Of a DNA stretch of 64,000 nucleotides, positions 11,234 to 21,525 are shown one piece after another. Source of the DNA: Actinostola sp. cb2023 (taxonomy: Eukaryota > Cnidaria > Anthozoa > Actiniaria > Actinostolidae); NCBI GenBank assembly GCA_033675265.1, contig JAUJYZ010000219.1:159501-223500 (forward strand), given 5' to 3'. Made by a program: the position numbers and the translations under genes. The notes under the pieces are model-generated. The model made no database searches and was not told the DNA's origin. It was given only the letters and a program-made list of their open reading frames with translations. Positions within the stretch are counted from its first letter, which is position 1, and the number at the start of each line of letters is the position of its first letter.

Positions 11234-11596
11234 CACAGGCAGCCCAACCATTGTTTCTGAGGCTAATAATTATTAAAAATATATATTTGCATGCGCGCGT
11301 CTTTTTTGATGGGTTTCCTGTGGTAGAGCGCGCGCGCGATACGTATTATATTTATTATATTGGGTTCCCTGTGCATAGAAATGTATAATGTTGGGATCCC
11401 TGTGTACGTCCTGCGGGACGCGCCCGCAGCAATGTGTATATTGAAATATACATATATACACATGCACAGGGAACCCAATATAATACGTATCGCGCGCGCG
11501 CTCTACCACAGGAAACCCATCAAAAAAAGACGCGCGCATGCAAATATATATTTTTAATAATTATTAGCCTCAGAAACAATGGTTGGGCTGCCTGTG
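11234..11596. mobile_element. Palindromic element with CACAGGCAGCCCAACC termini
   Basis: The left end CACAGGCAGCCCAACC and the right end GGTTGGGCTGCCTGTG bound inverted arms of about 175 bp containing GCGCGCGCG runs and GGGTTCCCTGTGCAT, folding around position 11415. The same terminal word bounds the 2.3-kb element at 33598-35912. The corresponding place in unit B (about 46935) lacks it. Internal frames are palindrome shadows. Confidence 0.75.
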
Positions 11597-12309
11597 ATCA
11601 GTGTTCACTTTAAAAGCATATATTTTACTTTCTACGAGTATAAAAATATGATCACAAGTGAACAAGAATTGACTACTAGAAACAATGGTTGGGCTGCCTG
11701 TGATCAGTGTTCACTTTAAAAGCATATATTTTACTTTCTATGAGTATAAAAATATGATCATAAGTGAACAAGAATTGACTACTAACAATGGTTGGGCTGC
11801 CTGTGATCAGTGTTCACTTTAAAAGCATATTTTTTACTTTCTATGAGTATAAAAATATGATCACAAGTGAACAAGAATTGACTACTAACAATGGTTGGGC
11901 TGCCTGTGATCAGTGTTCGCTTTAAAAGCATATATTTTACTTTCTATGAGTATAAAAAAATATGATCACAAGTGAACAAGAATTGACTACTAGAAACAAT
12001 GGTTGGGCTGCCTGTGATCAGTGTTCGCTTTAAAAGCATATATTTTACTTTCTATGAGTATAAAAATATGATCACAAGTGAACAAGAATTGACTACTAGA
12101 AACAATGGTTGGGCTGCCTGTGATCAGTGTTCACTTTAAAAGCATATATTTTACTTTCTATGAGTATAAAAATATGATCACAAGTGAACAAGAATTGACT
12201 ACTAACAATCATGGTTGGGCTGCCTGTGATCAGTGTTCACTTTAAAAGCATATATTTTACTTTCTATGAGTATAAAAATATGATCACAAGTGAACAAGAA
12301 TTGACTACT
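11577..12309. repeat. 105-bp satellite, 7 copies
   Basis: Units of 104-108 bp start at about 11577, 11681, 11785, 11888, 11997, 12102 and 12208. Each begins ACAATGGTTGGGCTGCCTG (the end of the preceding palindromic element), then GATCAGTGTTCACTTTAAA and ends AGAATTGACTACTA. Unit B has the second part only once (about 47083-47150) and without the transposon end. Each unit contains the inverted pair TGTTCACTT/AAGTGAACA. Confidence 0.9.
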
Positions 12310-12712
12310 ATTCTGTTTGTAAGTTATAAGGTAATTTGTCGCTTGGTAATATAGTTAGTATTTTTCTGAGTCTTTTTACGCTTGATGAAACCTTACGAAC
12401 TACATTACTACTATTCTGTTGTTCGTTATTACAAATGTGATTGAAAATTTGATTTAATGGTTGGTGTACATGTAGTCGCACTGTAACAAACCCACCATGT
12501 GTTGCGAGGATTGGAATAATTAATTGATTCAAAAACCCATGATTCTGTTCAAATAGTATTAATGTTTTCTTTTGTTTCATTTATAGACAGTTGTTTCGAT
12601 CTCTTAATGACAAAAAAGTACAACTGAGCAACAGATAAAATAATAATTTTACATGGTTGCTAAGACAACCACAGAACGCAAAGCATGATGGTATAGCTAT
12701 AGGATTTTTAGT
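12310..12712. other. Downstream flank of gene A, no gene recognised
   Basis: Homologous to 47185-47592 of unit B with small indels. No feature beyond AT-rich text was seen; the - strand frame at 12308-12580 is not kept in B. Confidence 0.5.
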
Positions 12713-13294
12713 CAAGACAATTCAGATACTGTGGAAAGACTTCATTCACTAGTTTTAAGCCTGCGTTCTTAAGTATCTCTAAGGTAAAGGGAAGGATAGA
12801 AAGGGGCCCCTCTTCCTTCTCCTTGCACCAAGACAATTCAGATACTGTGTAAAGACTTCATTCACTAGTTTTAAGCCTGCGTTCTTAAGTATCTCTAAGG
12901 TAAAGGGAAGGATAGAAAGGGGCCCCTCTCCCTTCTCCTTGCACCAAGACAATTCAGATACTGTGTAAAGACTTCATTCACTAGTTTTAAGCCTGCGTTC
13001 TTAAGTATCTCTAAGGTAAAGGTAAGGATAGAAAGGGGACCCTCTCCCTTCTCCTTGCACCAAGACAATTCAGATACTGTATAAAGACTTCATTCACTAG
13101 TTTTAAGCCTGCGTTCTTAAGTATCTCTAAGGTAAAGGGAAGGATAGAAAGGGGACCCTCTCCCTTCTCCTTGCACCAAGACAATTCAGATACTGTGTAA
13201 AGACTTCATTCACTAGTTTTAAGCCTGCGTTCTTAAGTATCTCTAAGGTAAAGGGAAGGATAGAAAGGGGACCCTCTCCCTTCTCCTTGCACCA
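12713..13294. repeat. 116-bp tandem repeat, 5 copies (unit A)
   Basis: Five units beginning CAAGACAATTCAGATACTG and ending CTCCCTTCTCCTTGCAC. Each carries an internal inverted pair, GGGAAGG...AAGGGG followed by CCCCTCTCCCTTCTCC. The same array with five units lies at 47593-48169, and one degraded unit is at 63167-63236. No spacers, so not a CRISPR-type array. Confidence 0.9.
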
Positions 13295-14309
13295 CTAAAT
13301 GTTAGCACATGTGAGGTGACTTGTTGCAGCAACCTGACATAGTGACAGGTCACTTGCTGTACGACTAAGGAGAATAAATGGCATGTTGTGATTGGCTGCA
13401 AAGATGATGACGTAAGTCCCTTGAATTCAAACACATTCGATTATTGCAAAAATGTCTGACTGCCAATTAAACAAAACGTTTTCATGACAAACACTATCCA
13501 CATACTATCAACCCTTGCATTAGAGATACTGCTATTACAGACACCTCGCTATTAGTGAAAATCGTCATTTAGGGCCATTTTTGAGCATTTTGCACGGGCC
13601 ATCGTCCATCAAATATCGTCATTTTGGGTTATTTTTCTTATAAATTAGGGGGGCTTATTTTCGGGGGATGGGGGGGGGGGGGGGGAGCTTAATTTCGGAG
13701 GGAGGGGGGGGGGGGGGGTACTTATTTTCGGAGGTTTACGGTATATTAGAATATAGTCATACTCACTCGACCAATCAGCTCCCAGCATTTGTGCGCTCTA
13801 CATCTCATAAAGTAACTAATAGGGCTTTAGCAATGGACTCATGACTATTCCCTATATAGAGAATACTAAGAAAGCTTTTTGTTTTCTTTTGTTACAAAGC
13901 CTTATTAGTATTCTCTATATAGGGAATACTAATGACTAACTTAGAGAATACTAATAACGTGTACTAAACTATATACAAAAAATATAATAATACAATCTTC
14001 AATTAAGAAATAAGAAACGTTTTCCGTGTTTGCACAGGCTTATACAAACCGAGGGGAAGATTGGGAGAACAGTCGAGAGCAGATAGTAAAAACGCAGGTC
14101 GAGAGTTTTCACCTGCTCGAGAGTTCTCGCAAACTTTCCCGAGGAGCTAATCGTTGGAGCTAATTTCAGTGCTTAATTTTGGTGGCCTTCATGCGGCCGT
14201 GCTTTAGCTCCAACGATTTTGCTAAAACTTGGTCAGGTTATGAATAATGTCAATCTAAAGTGATTCCAAAACTTTCATCCCAAAAAACGGACACAGTTTT
14301 CGCAATTAA
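13295..14309. repeat. Downstream duplicated flank of unit A with G-runs and hairpin
   Basis: Collinear with 48170-49148. Contains G-rich runs at 13669-13685 and 13703-13719 and a perfect-looking hairpin at 13847-13927 (ATTCCCTATATAGAGAATAC and its inverse), matched by 48680-48760. It ends in the TTAA at 14306-14309 that received the 7.2-kb element. No gene recognised. Confidence 0.7.
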
Positions 14310-14661
14310 CTGGCCGTCTCTCTAAAAACCTCTCAGTCGTTTTCGCTTCTAAAATAAATATCTCCCAAACTCTAGCTAATGAAAGACTATATCAAGGTTA
14401 TTACTAAAACGGGTTTGGTTTGCTTCAAAATATTTTTTATTTTTATTTTATTTTATTTTTTTAAATGATTCCGTCTGAGAGCTGGTCAAGAGGTCAAATT
14501 TGCATGAAATTATGCACTTCTTTACGGCGCTGTACAAACTTTGTCTCGCATTATCCAGCGAAACTTTTTATATCATGTTGTAGATACATGTATCTAGTTT
14601 GTCTAGAGGTAAAGCGTTATTCAATCGGTTCAGCCGTTTATGAGAAAATTAGTTGATAATT
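14310..14661. repeat. Left terminal inverted repeat of the 7.2-kb element
   Basis: About 352 bp, inverted copy at 21170-21521, differing by scattered substitutions and small indels. Contains an A/T-rich TTTTATTTTA stretch at the centre and TGAGAAAATTAGTTGATAA at its inner edge. Confidence 0.85.
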
Positions 14662-14823
14662 CCCCCAACTAACATGACCACAATACTACAAGCTTGGGGT
14701 AAGAGAGAAGTTTATTGTGTATCAAAATACGTCACTGGGGACGGACAAGTAACCACGTACACAAAATAAACCTCTCTGCCACCAAAAAAAACCCAAGCAC
14801 AGGGAAAGGAACAAGAAACAAAG

Positions 14824-15561
14824 CTAAGCTGGACAGAGGGCCTGACGAACAGTGTCAGCAAAACAAACCTTAGACTGAAAGGAGAATTCAAGATAACGCT
14901 TATATGCATCGCTGGTCCAGTCGCCATAAATTTGTATAATCTCCCCTGGGATTCCGATACTAAAAGCCCACGAGGAGGCACCACGCCGGAAGGAATGACC
15001 ACGATAACTATGCGAGAGCTCAACCCCGGCAATAGCGAGATGCTTTCGAAAGGAAGAAACTAACGCGCGCTTTGTAAGAGGAATATAGGAGCCTTGAAAA
15101 GGCATAATAAACACCGCACTACGGCAATTGGCCGGAAGGAGCTGAACCATGCGCGAGTACGCTGCGACCGGACACAAAGGCGAACCATGAACACGCAGTA
15201 AAGGGATCTGAAGTAGACGCTCGCCGAACTGAATGGTCTTAGTGCATTTAAACGTAACGAGAAGACCAGTGTCAGCGAATGCCACATCGCCGCGTGTAAG
15301 ATGGCGCTTATAATTGAAAGCAAACCTAGAACTAGGAACGATATTCGCAAGGCGAGCCATAAGAAAAAACGAAAATAAGAACGCACAATGTAAAGTGCTA
15401 TGAAGACGGTCTGAATGATAATTGAGCGTGCGAGCCACCCGTAGCAATAAGGACGGCGTAACCGGTGGAGCTCTACAAGGCGTGTGCAGCGCAGCGCGCG
15501 ATATGCCACGCAACGTTAACTGAGGATAAAATAAAATCCTTACTGAACGAGTAGTCTGCAT
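14824..15561 (-). CDS. Tyrosine recombinase of DIRS-like retroelement
   Basis: A 245-codon frame on the - strand. Its C-terminal half has the features of a DIRS-type tyrosine recombinase: GHSFRRGAS (the H-x-x-R box) and GDWTSDAYKRYLEFSF with the candidate nucleophilic Tyr. The upstream Arg of the catalytic set probably lies in the LRVHGSPLCPVAAYSRM region, but I cannot fix it by eye. The enzyme would circularise and integrate the cDNA. It follows the RNase H segment in the usual DIRS order (gag, RT, RNase H, YR). The start codon is uncertain and an N-terminal part may be missing. Confidence 0.8.
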   Translation of the reverse strand: MQTTRSVRILFYPQLTLRGISRAALHTPCRAPPVTPSLLLRVARTLNYHSDRLHSTLHCAFLFSFFLMARLANIVPSSRFAFNYKRHLTRGDVAFADTGLLVTFKCTKTIQFGERLLQIPLLRVHGSPLCPVAAYSRMVQLLPANCRSAVFIMPFQGSYIPLTKRALVSSFRKHLAIAGVELSHSYRGHSFRRGASSWAFSIGIPGEIIQIYGDWTSDAYKRYLEFSFQSKVCFADTVRQALCPA

Positions 15562-15730
15562 TAACGAAAAAATGCAATAACTTAACTCCGCTTAAATAAT
15601 TCCGAATGGAGGGCGGCGTAAGCGTACGACTCAAAAACTGCGCGTATAAACAAACTAATTCAGTGTTGGCCGGTATAGGCGAAAAAATTAAAATATATGC
15701 AAAACATAAAATAAGTTCTGAACTGTGTCT

Positions 15731-16365
15731 TTAAGTTACTAAATGTTCCATCTGCATAAAGGAAGAACTGATATCTGGTACTGGAACTTCGGTTAGGTTT
15801 TGATGGTCAACAAAATTCAAGAATCTTTGCGGAGCAGTCGGGTCGACAGACCAACGAGACAAAAGGTCGGCTGCCGTGTTGTTGACGCCAGCCAAATGAA
15901 CTGCACGCAGCTCGAAACGATGCACTGATGTATAGTAGCAAATCTCTCGCAAACAGGCAGAAAGAAATGGATTGCGACATTGCCGGTAGTCAACACTGTG
16001 ACCGCGACTAAATTGTCACAACGAACTGTCAGACGAAGTCCCTTCCAGCGATCACCCCATAACTTTAGAGCAACAACAACAGTCAAGAGCTCCAATGAGT
16101 TGATATCCAGCGACTGTGCGACGATGAAGTCAGGGAACGATGAGTGAAAATATTGGTCACCAGAAAGTCCACCACAACCAGAAAGACAGGCGTCTGTGGC
16201 AAAAACTTCCCCTGGCGAAGACCACTGAGCAGTATTAATGATGGAGACTCCATTATATTGTCGTAAAAAGCGACACCACCACTGAATATCCTTACGAAAG
16301 TCAGCGTTTAAGTTGATGTGATGATGATTGCGACCTACACGTCGCAACAGGTGAGGTGTTACAAT
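15731..16365 (-). pseudogene. RNase H domain of DIRS-like retroelement, frameshifted
   Basis: - strand translation gives NADFRKDIQWWCRFL, then TDACLSGCGGLSGD (the first acidic residue of RNase H), INSLELLTVVVAL and VRCDNLVAV. The final part, VNNTAADLLSRW, is in a different frame, so there is a frameshift near 15950. It continues from the RT at 17388 once the inserted repeat at 16366-17382 is discounted. The conserved acidic positions are still visible, but the unit cannot be translated intact. Confidence 0.75.
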
Positions 16366-17382
16366 ATGCGAGCCAGCGAGCCACTCATTTTTGATGCGAG
16401 CCATGCGAGCCATGCGAGCCATAGTGCGAGCCACTCATTTTTGATGCGAGCCATGCGAGCCATAGTGCGAGCCACTCATTTTTGATGCGAGCCACTCGGT
16501 TTTGAATAATCTTTATTTTTAAAATGCAATAACCTTTATTAATGCAATAACCTTTATTAATGCAATAACCTCGAGTGTATTATACAACTGTGACGTATTT
16601 ACCAAATAAGGTATGATTTGAGGGCCGATATGTGACGGTAATACCCTGTAGAAAGCCGTAATGTCCTGTTGAAAACCCCGTTTGCATATTCGAGTTGATT
16701 TTGTGTTTTGATTGTGCGCGCTATCACGCAATGCGCGCCATCGAGCTCCGCTCAAGAGACTTTTCGTTCTCTTTTTTTCCACCAAAATATTGTTTTTCTT
16801 ATGTTCTTCAGATATCATAGCAGTTACGGAACTCGTAAAATATCAGCCCGTAATAACCAAGAAAATATCTAAGAGTCTTTTTCGTATGAGTGGGAAGTTG
16901 TAACGTTCGATTCGGTGCCGTGCAGTGACCGTGCCGTGTCTAAGCATTCTGAATGGTTGACAAATGATCAGCTTTCAAGGTGAAACCCAACTTGCTGGCT
17001 TCCAAAAGACAATCCAAACGTCTGTTCACCATCTACATCACAAAGAAACGTGTCCTGGCTCATCAATAAACATTACCCAAAATGTTGAATAAAACATAAG
17101 AAATTTCAAAGAAATTTCTACTCACCGTTGTTGATGGTAGATTTAACGATTGACTTTTATGGTCGATTAAAAAGGATGGCAGAATTTTCGTCGATATCAA
17201 CGAGGATTTCAAGACTAACTTTATAACTGTAAAACGCGCACAATGTGAAGGCAAAGGAAAGACTGCTCGGTTGACCCTGGGTCCAAGAAAACATGGCTCG
17301 CTGGCTCGCATTACATTTCACATGGCTCGCATGACTCACATGGCTCGCTGGCTCGCATGACTCACATGGCTCGCTGGCTCGC
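16366..17382. mobile_element. 1.0-kb insertion with TGCGAGCC tandem ends
   Basis: Both ends are arrays of TGCGAGCCA-type words in opposite orientation (16366-16500 and 17290-17382), flanked by ACAAT at 16361-16365 and 17383-17387, which looks like a 5-bp target duplication. It separates the RT and RNase H coding parts of the DIRS element. Inside are three ATGCAATAACCTTTATTA units (16515-16575) and a stretch at 16885-16960 related to 62285-62370. No coding region recognised. Confidence 0.65.
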
Positions 17383-17387
17383 ACAAT

Positions 17388-18604
17388 GTACAGACCCCAA
17401 CAGGTCAAGGATGCGTGAGATGAAAACCCGACTCTGCCGTACACACTTTGATACAAAGACGAGTTTTCCTAGTAAGGACTGTAACGCGGACTTCGTGGCG
17501 GTGCGCTTATTGAGCCACTGGGGTAATAAGTGTTCCAGTTCGAGAAGGCGCTCACTAGAAACTGACACAGTAAAGTTCACGGTATCAATTTCAACCCCTA
17601 AGCAAACGGCCACTGTGGATGGTGGGCTGGCTTTGGAAACAGATTCAATAAGGACGAGCGACGAGAGCAAAGTTCCTAAATCCGTATACGCGGTCTCTGC
17701 ATGACATGCTGGTTCCACACCGATAAATTCATCAAGATAGTTGCAAATGGTGTAACCACGTTGCGTGAGAATCCACGTAACTGCGCTTGTCGTGCGTTGA
17801 CAGCTGGCCATAGCAACCGAACGCAACCCCATCGTCAAAACAGTGTCAAAATACAATTCATTGTTCCAAGAATAACCCAGGTAATGATAATCAGCAGGGT
17901 CCACAGGAAACTGGCGATAAGCTTTCCTAAGATCTCGCTTGAATAACAAACAACCCCTACCGTGGGTAATCACAAACTCTACTATTGTGTCCACCGTAGG
18001 GTAGGTTAATGTAATCGGTGTTCCGAGAAAACTGTCCGTTGGAATTCCGTCATTAACTGCAGAACCCTTCGGCCAGCTGAGATCCACAATAACGCGACGC
18101 TCGGTAGAATCTCGTTTTTCCACCGTATTGAGAGGGGAAACAATTAACTCATCCGGGAATGGCGATTGAGTAACAGCAAAAGGTCCAGCAATTCGTCCAA
18201 GCTGAACCTCATTCACAAGGTATTCCGTAACTGCTTGAGGAAAACTGTGCGCTCCTTGATGAGCCGTCCTGACATCAAATACTGGTCGTTCTAATTTAGT
18301 ATAGCCAACGGGCCAACCAAAGTCAAGAAAATCACAAACAACCGAATCGTCATAATCTTGTAACAGGCGGCGCCACAGTGGCACCTTCAAATGAGAAGGA
18401 ACCGGAAGTCTTGCTCCCACGTAGTTAGGCAATCCCGTTGGAGAAACGATGCGGTGAGCATTACAAAAATAATGATTAAAACCACTGTTATGAATAACAC
18501 TACTTGAACCATCCTGTCCAAAACAATCATGAATGGTAAAGTCAACATGGTCTTGAAAATTAAGTCTCGACAAACAGCAAACGCTGGAAACACAGTCTTG
18601 ATTT
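17388..18604 (-). pseudogene. Reverse transcriptase of DIRS-like retroelement
   Basis: - strand translation shows VIVDLSWPKGSAVNDG, LFKRDLRKAYRQFPVDP (catalytic Asp of motif A) and NYLDEFIG, where DIRS RTs normally have YLDD. The second Asp of motif C is therefore Glu here. The following LGVEIDTVNFTVS and LLGKLVFVSKCV segments are normal RT thumb and connection text. The 5' part of the frame is tandemly duplicated and then interrupted by a Helentron-like element, so the pol frame from its probable ATG (19936) is not intact. Confidence 0.85.
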
Positions 18605-18812
18605 AAAACAATTAACTCATCCGGGAATGGCGATTGATTAACAGCAAAAGGTCCAGCAATTCGTCCAAGCTGAACCTCATTCACAAGGTATTCCGTAACT
18701 GCTTGAGGAAAATTGTGCGCTCCTTGATGAGCCGTCCTGACATCAAATACTGGTCGTTCTAATTACTCGGGCCCAGGCCGCAGGCCGCCCGAGTTAGAAA
18801 ATGCGGATTTCG

Positions 18813-18847
<35 letters not shown>

Positions 18848-19889
18848 TTTGTTCGGCTTCAAAATGACGAGTATGCGACGTATTTAATCGTATCCGGAGT
18901 TTCAAGATTACTCCGCAGATTTGAAAAGATAAAGGAGACACAGGACTCAAGTAGATTATGAATCTTAGTTTTGAAAGCAGCTGTAGATCTTCAAGCTATT
19001 AAAAGGTCAGGATTCTAGTTCATCGTTCAATGACTAGAAGTGGTAAAAGGACTAGAAGCTCGCTTAAAATATTTTTTTTTTTTAACAAACGCGAGGCCGT
19101 TATCGGAACCATCTGACCTATGCAACCTCAAGACGTATCATGTTCGTACTCACCGGACTAATAGTCTCCCTCGTCACTCAACTGTCACTGATTGTCATGA
19201 CGTCAGAGAAATTATATTGTATTGAAGAAGATGTCCTTGTTTTATTCGACGTTCGACCCGAACTCGATTCCAAACTCGACGTTTCGGGATCTGAAGCTAG
19301 AGAGGGGGCCTTTACACAAACTCATCAAAATCAAATCAATTGAACTCAAAGTCAAAAGGTAATCAAATGAACTCAAAGGCAAATCAAATGAACTCGACAC
19401 ATACATGTATATACATAGTCTCCCTCGTCACGCAACTGTCAGTCATTGTCAGGTCTCTCCTCGCGCAGCTGACATTGTCCTTGTTCTTCAACCAACTGGC
19501 ATTCATTTTCAAGTACTTCCTCGAACAACTGACATTTTCCTTTTCACAATGCCCGAGTGAACGCTCATTGAGCGTCTTGTTTAGTATAGCCAACGGGCCA
19601 ACCAAAGTCAAGAAAATCACAAACAACCGAATCGTCATAATCTTGTAACAGGCGGCGCCACAGTGGCACCTTCAAATGAGAAGGAACCGGAAGTCTTGCT
19701 CCCACGTAGTTAGGCAATCCCGTTTGAGAAACGATGCGATGATCATTACAAAAATAATGATTAAAACCACTGTCATGAATAACACTACTTGAACCATCCT
19801 GTCCAAAACAATCATGAATGGTAAAGTCAACAATGTCTTGAAAATTAAGTCTCGACAAACAGCAAACGCTGGAAACACAGTCTTGATTT
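18138..19889. repeat. 467-bp tandem duplication within the DIRS pol gene
   Basis: Unit 1 is 18138-18604; unit 2 is 18605-18763 plus 19581-19889, split by the 817-bp element at 18764-19580. Removing that element makes unit 2 the same length as unit 1 to within about 2 bp. Both begin AAACAATTAACTCATCCGGG. The unit encodes the pol N-terminal region, so the duplication duplicates about 155 residues. Confidence 0.9.
18764..19580. mobile_element. Helentron-like (Helitron2-type) element, 817 bp
   Basis: Inserted between two T residues with no target duplication; the empty site is unit 1 of the surrounding duplication (CTAATTTAGT at 18291-18300). The 5' end is TACTCGGGCCC with an immediate hairpin closing at GCCCGAGT. 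The 3' end has GCCCGAGT as a displaced inverted repeat, then the palindrome ACGCTCATTGAGCGT and terminal CTTGT. A T/T target, asymmetric terminal inverted repeats and a 3' hairpin are features of Helentrons. No Rep/helicase is encoded, so it is non-autonomous. A (TAG)n run lies at about 18813-18846. A related copy is at 33171-36833. Confidence 0.75.
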
Positions 19890-19936
19890 AAAACAATTAA
19901 CGGCCTCGACGTGGGATCATCCCCATTACAAGGCAC
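19581..19936 (-). pseudogene. Start of DIRS pol frame
   Basis: The - strand frame from ATG 19936 (MPCNGDDPTSRP) leads into the duplicated unit and on towards the RT. It is cut by the Helentron-like insertion at 19580. The start lies just downstream of the gag frame, as expected for gag and pol in neighbouring frames. Confidence 0.55.
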
Positions 19937-19963
19937 AACAGAAGTAAAGCACTCTCCAACCAG

Positions 19964-20593
19964 TCAAGCGGGAGTACGATCGTCTTGTTTTTCGGTGAAA
20001 GGACAAGTAGACGAACCTTCACGATGCTCCTCTTGCTTGCGCGATTTCACCCAACACGAGGCACAAATATGTCGGACCCATTTTCGTACCCCACGAATGT
20101 AGCCATAATGATCGCGCGTGTTAGAACAGGAGCTGCGTTGATAGTCTCGACAAAACAACACGGGGGACACAGCTGGTGCAGTCGTCGAAGAACTAGCTGA
20201 GGCATATGAGGACTTCGTATTTCCATACAGAGTGCGGCTCTCCAGATGGGTAAAGGAGTCACTCCAGGATAACATGCCGCGCTCAATCTCCAAGAGCACC
20301 GCCCCGTGGAAACTCAACACGTTGAGCCACTCGTACTGATGAGCCAAGTACATTAGGGAGATAAGATGGCGAATACGCGCGTTCTTCTCGAGTTCCCTTG
20401 GCTTACCCATTGAAATAATAGAATCACAATAATAATGATAGCACCACAAATCGATGTGAACAGTACGAAGGTCAAACGTAATGTGACCATCTGCCCAGCT
20501 TAACTCTGTAACATTATCCCAACATATGTCAGCAAGGTCAATTAATGTCTTTGAGGATGGCCAGCATCCCCAAAGACAAACAATTAACCCCAC
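19964..20593 (-). CDS. Gag-like protein of DIRS retroelement, truncated
   Basis: A 209-codon - strand frame. The C-terminal half contains LFCRDYQRSSC, H..G and RHICASCW with a final H....CPF, a Cys/His arrangement seen after the capsid region in DIRS gag proteins. QYEWLNVLSFHGAVLLEIE precedes it. The N-terminus is cut by the TTAA MITE at 20588, so the natural start is missing. It lies immediately upstream of pol on the - strand. Confidence 0.65.
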   Translation of the reverse strand: MGLIVCLWGCWPSSKTLIDLADICWDNVTELSWADGHITFDLRTVHIDLWCYHYYCDSIISMGKPRELEKNARIRHLISLMYLAHQYEWLNVLSFHGAVLLEIERGMLSWSDSFTHLESRTLYGNTKSSYASASSSTTAPAVSPVLFCRDYQRSSCSNTRDHYGYIRGVRKWVRHICASCWVKSRKQEEHREGSSTCPFTEKQDDRTPA

Positions 20594-21169
20594 TAAGATC
20601 TAACTGATCGGCGGCTCAAAATTACCCAATTTTACTCGATTATTTTGCAAAAGTGGCACATCGCTGGACTCTCTCATTGACACAATCGGAATGAACATCA
20701 TTTCATTTACACAAATCTGTAAAAACCTGTGTACGTTTTGGATATTTCCAAAGTTACGACAATTTCAGTTGGTGCATGTTAGACGATTTACGAATATTAA
20801 TTAGGTGCAATATCTCAGCTTACCTCCTTCCTAAATCGCTCATGTTTCCCATTTTACCCATGCTAGACTTCATTCCAGGTCAACATTTCCAAATACAGCG
20901 ATTTAGGAAGGAGGTAAGCTATTTTCAACTTCATATGGATAAGATATTGCACCTAATTAATATTCGTAAATCGTCTAACATGCACCAACTGAAATTGTCG
21001 TAACTTTTGAAATATCCAAAACGTACACAGGTTTTTACAGATTTGTGTAAATGAAATGATGTTCAATCCGATTGTGTCAATGAGAGAGTCCAGCGATGTG
21101 CCACTTTTGCAAAATAATCGAGTAAAGATGGGTAATTTTGAGCCGCCGTTCAGTTAGATCTTAGTGGGG
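20588..21169. mobile_element. Palindromic TTAA MITE, 582 bp
   Basis: Flanked by TTAA (20584-20587 and 21170-21173). Termini CCCCACTAAGATCTAACTG and the inverse; arms of about 270 bp with few mismatches meet around 20880 (AGCGATTTAGGAAGGAGGT and its inverse). No coding capacity. It interrupts the gag end of the DIRS element and abuts the right arm of the 7.2-kb element. Confidence 0.9.
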
Positions 21170-21525
21170 TTAATTATCAACTAATTTTCTCATAAACGGC
21201 TGAACCGATTGAATAACGCTTTACCTCTAGACAAACTAGATACATTTATCTACAACATGATATAAAAAGTTTCGCTGGATAATGCGAGACGAAGTTTGTA
21301 CAGCGCCATAAAAAAGTGCATAATTTCATGCAAATTTGACCTCTTGAACAGCTCTCAGACGGAATCATTTCAAAAAATAAAATAAAATAAAATAAAAATA
21401 TTTTGAAGCAAACCAAACCCGTTTTAGTTTTAACCTTGATATAGTCTTTCATTAGCTAGAGTTTGGGAAATATTTATTTTAGAAGCGAAAACGACTGAGA
21501 GGTTCTTACAGAGACGGCCAGTTAA

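Larger units (their letters stand above)
14310..21521. mobile_element. 7.2-kb TTAA-flanked composite element with 352-bp inverted termini
   Basis: The outer ends read CTGGCCGTCTCTCTAA on the left and the inverse at 21506-21521, with TTAA on both sides (14306-14309 and 21522-21525). The inverted arms extend to about 14661 and 21170. Unit C shows the unoccupied site (GCAATTAAGATCC around 49145), which proves insertion with a TTAA duplication. TTAA targets are typical of the piggyBac and Kolobok superfamilies; no transposase of either is seen, so the family is unassigned. The interior is occupied by a DIRS-like retroelement, a Helentron-like element and another TTAA MITE. Confidence 0.85.

Noticed and set aside
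11263..11557. Overlapping frames on both strands with similar translations
   Set aside because: Shadow of a palindrome: both strands encode the same text.
12713..13294. Regular repeats considered as a CRISPR-like array
   Set aside because: Units are contiguous with no variable spacers and the DNA is animal nuclear.
18764..19580. Classical Helitron (TC...CTRR, A/T target)
   Set aside because: Ends are ACTCGGGC and CTTGT, with a T/T target and asymmetric inverted repeats; Helentron-type fits better.
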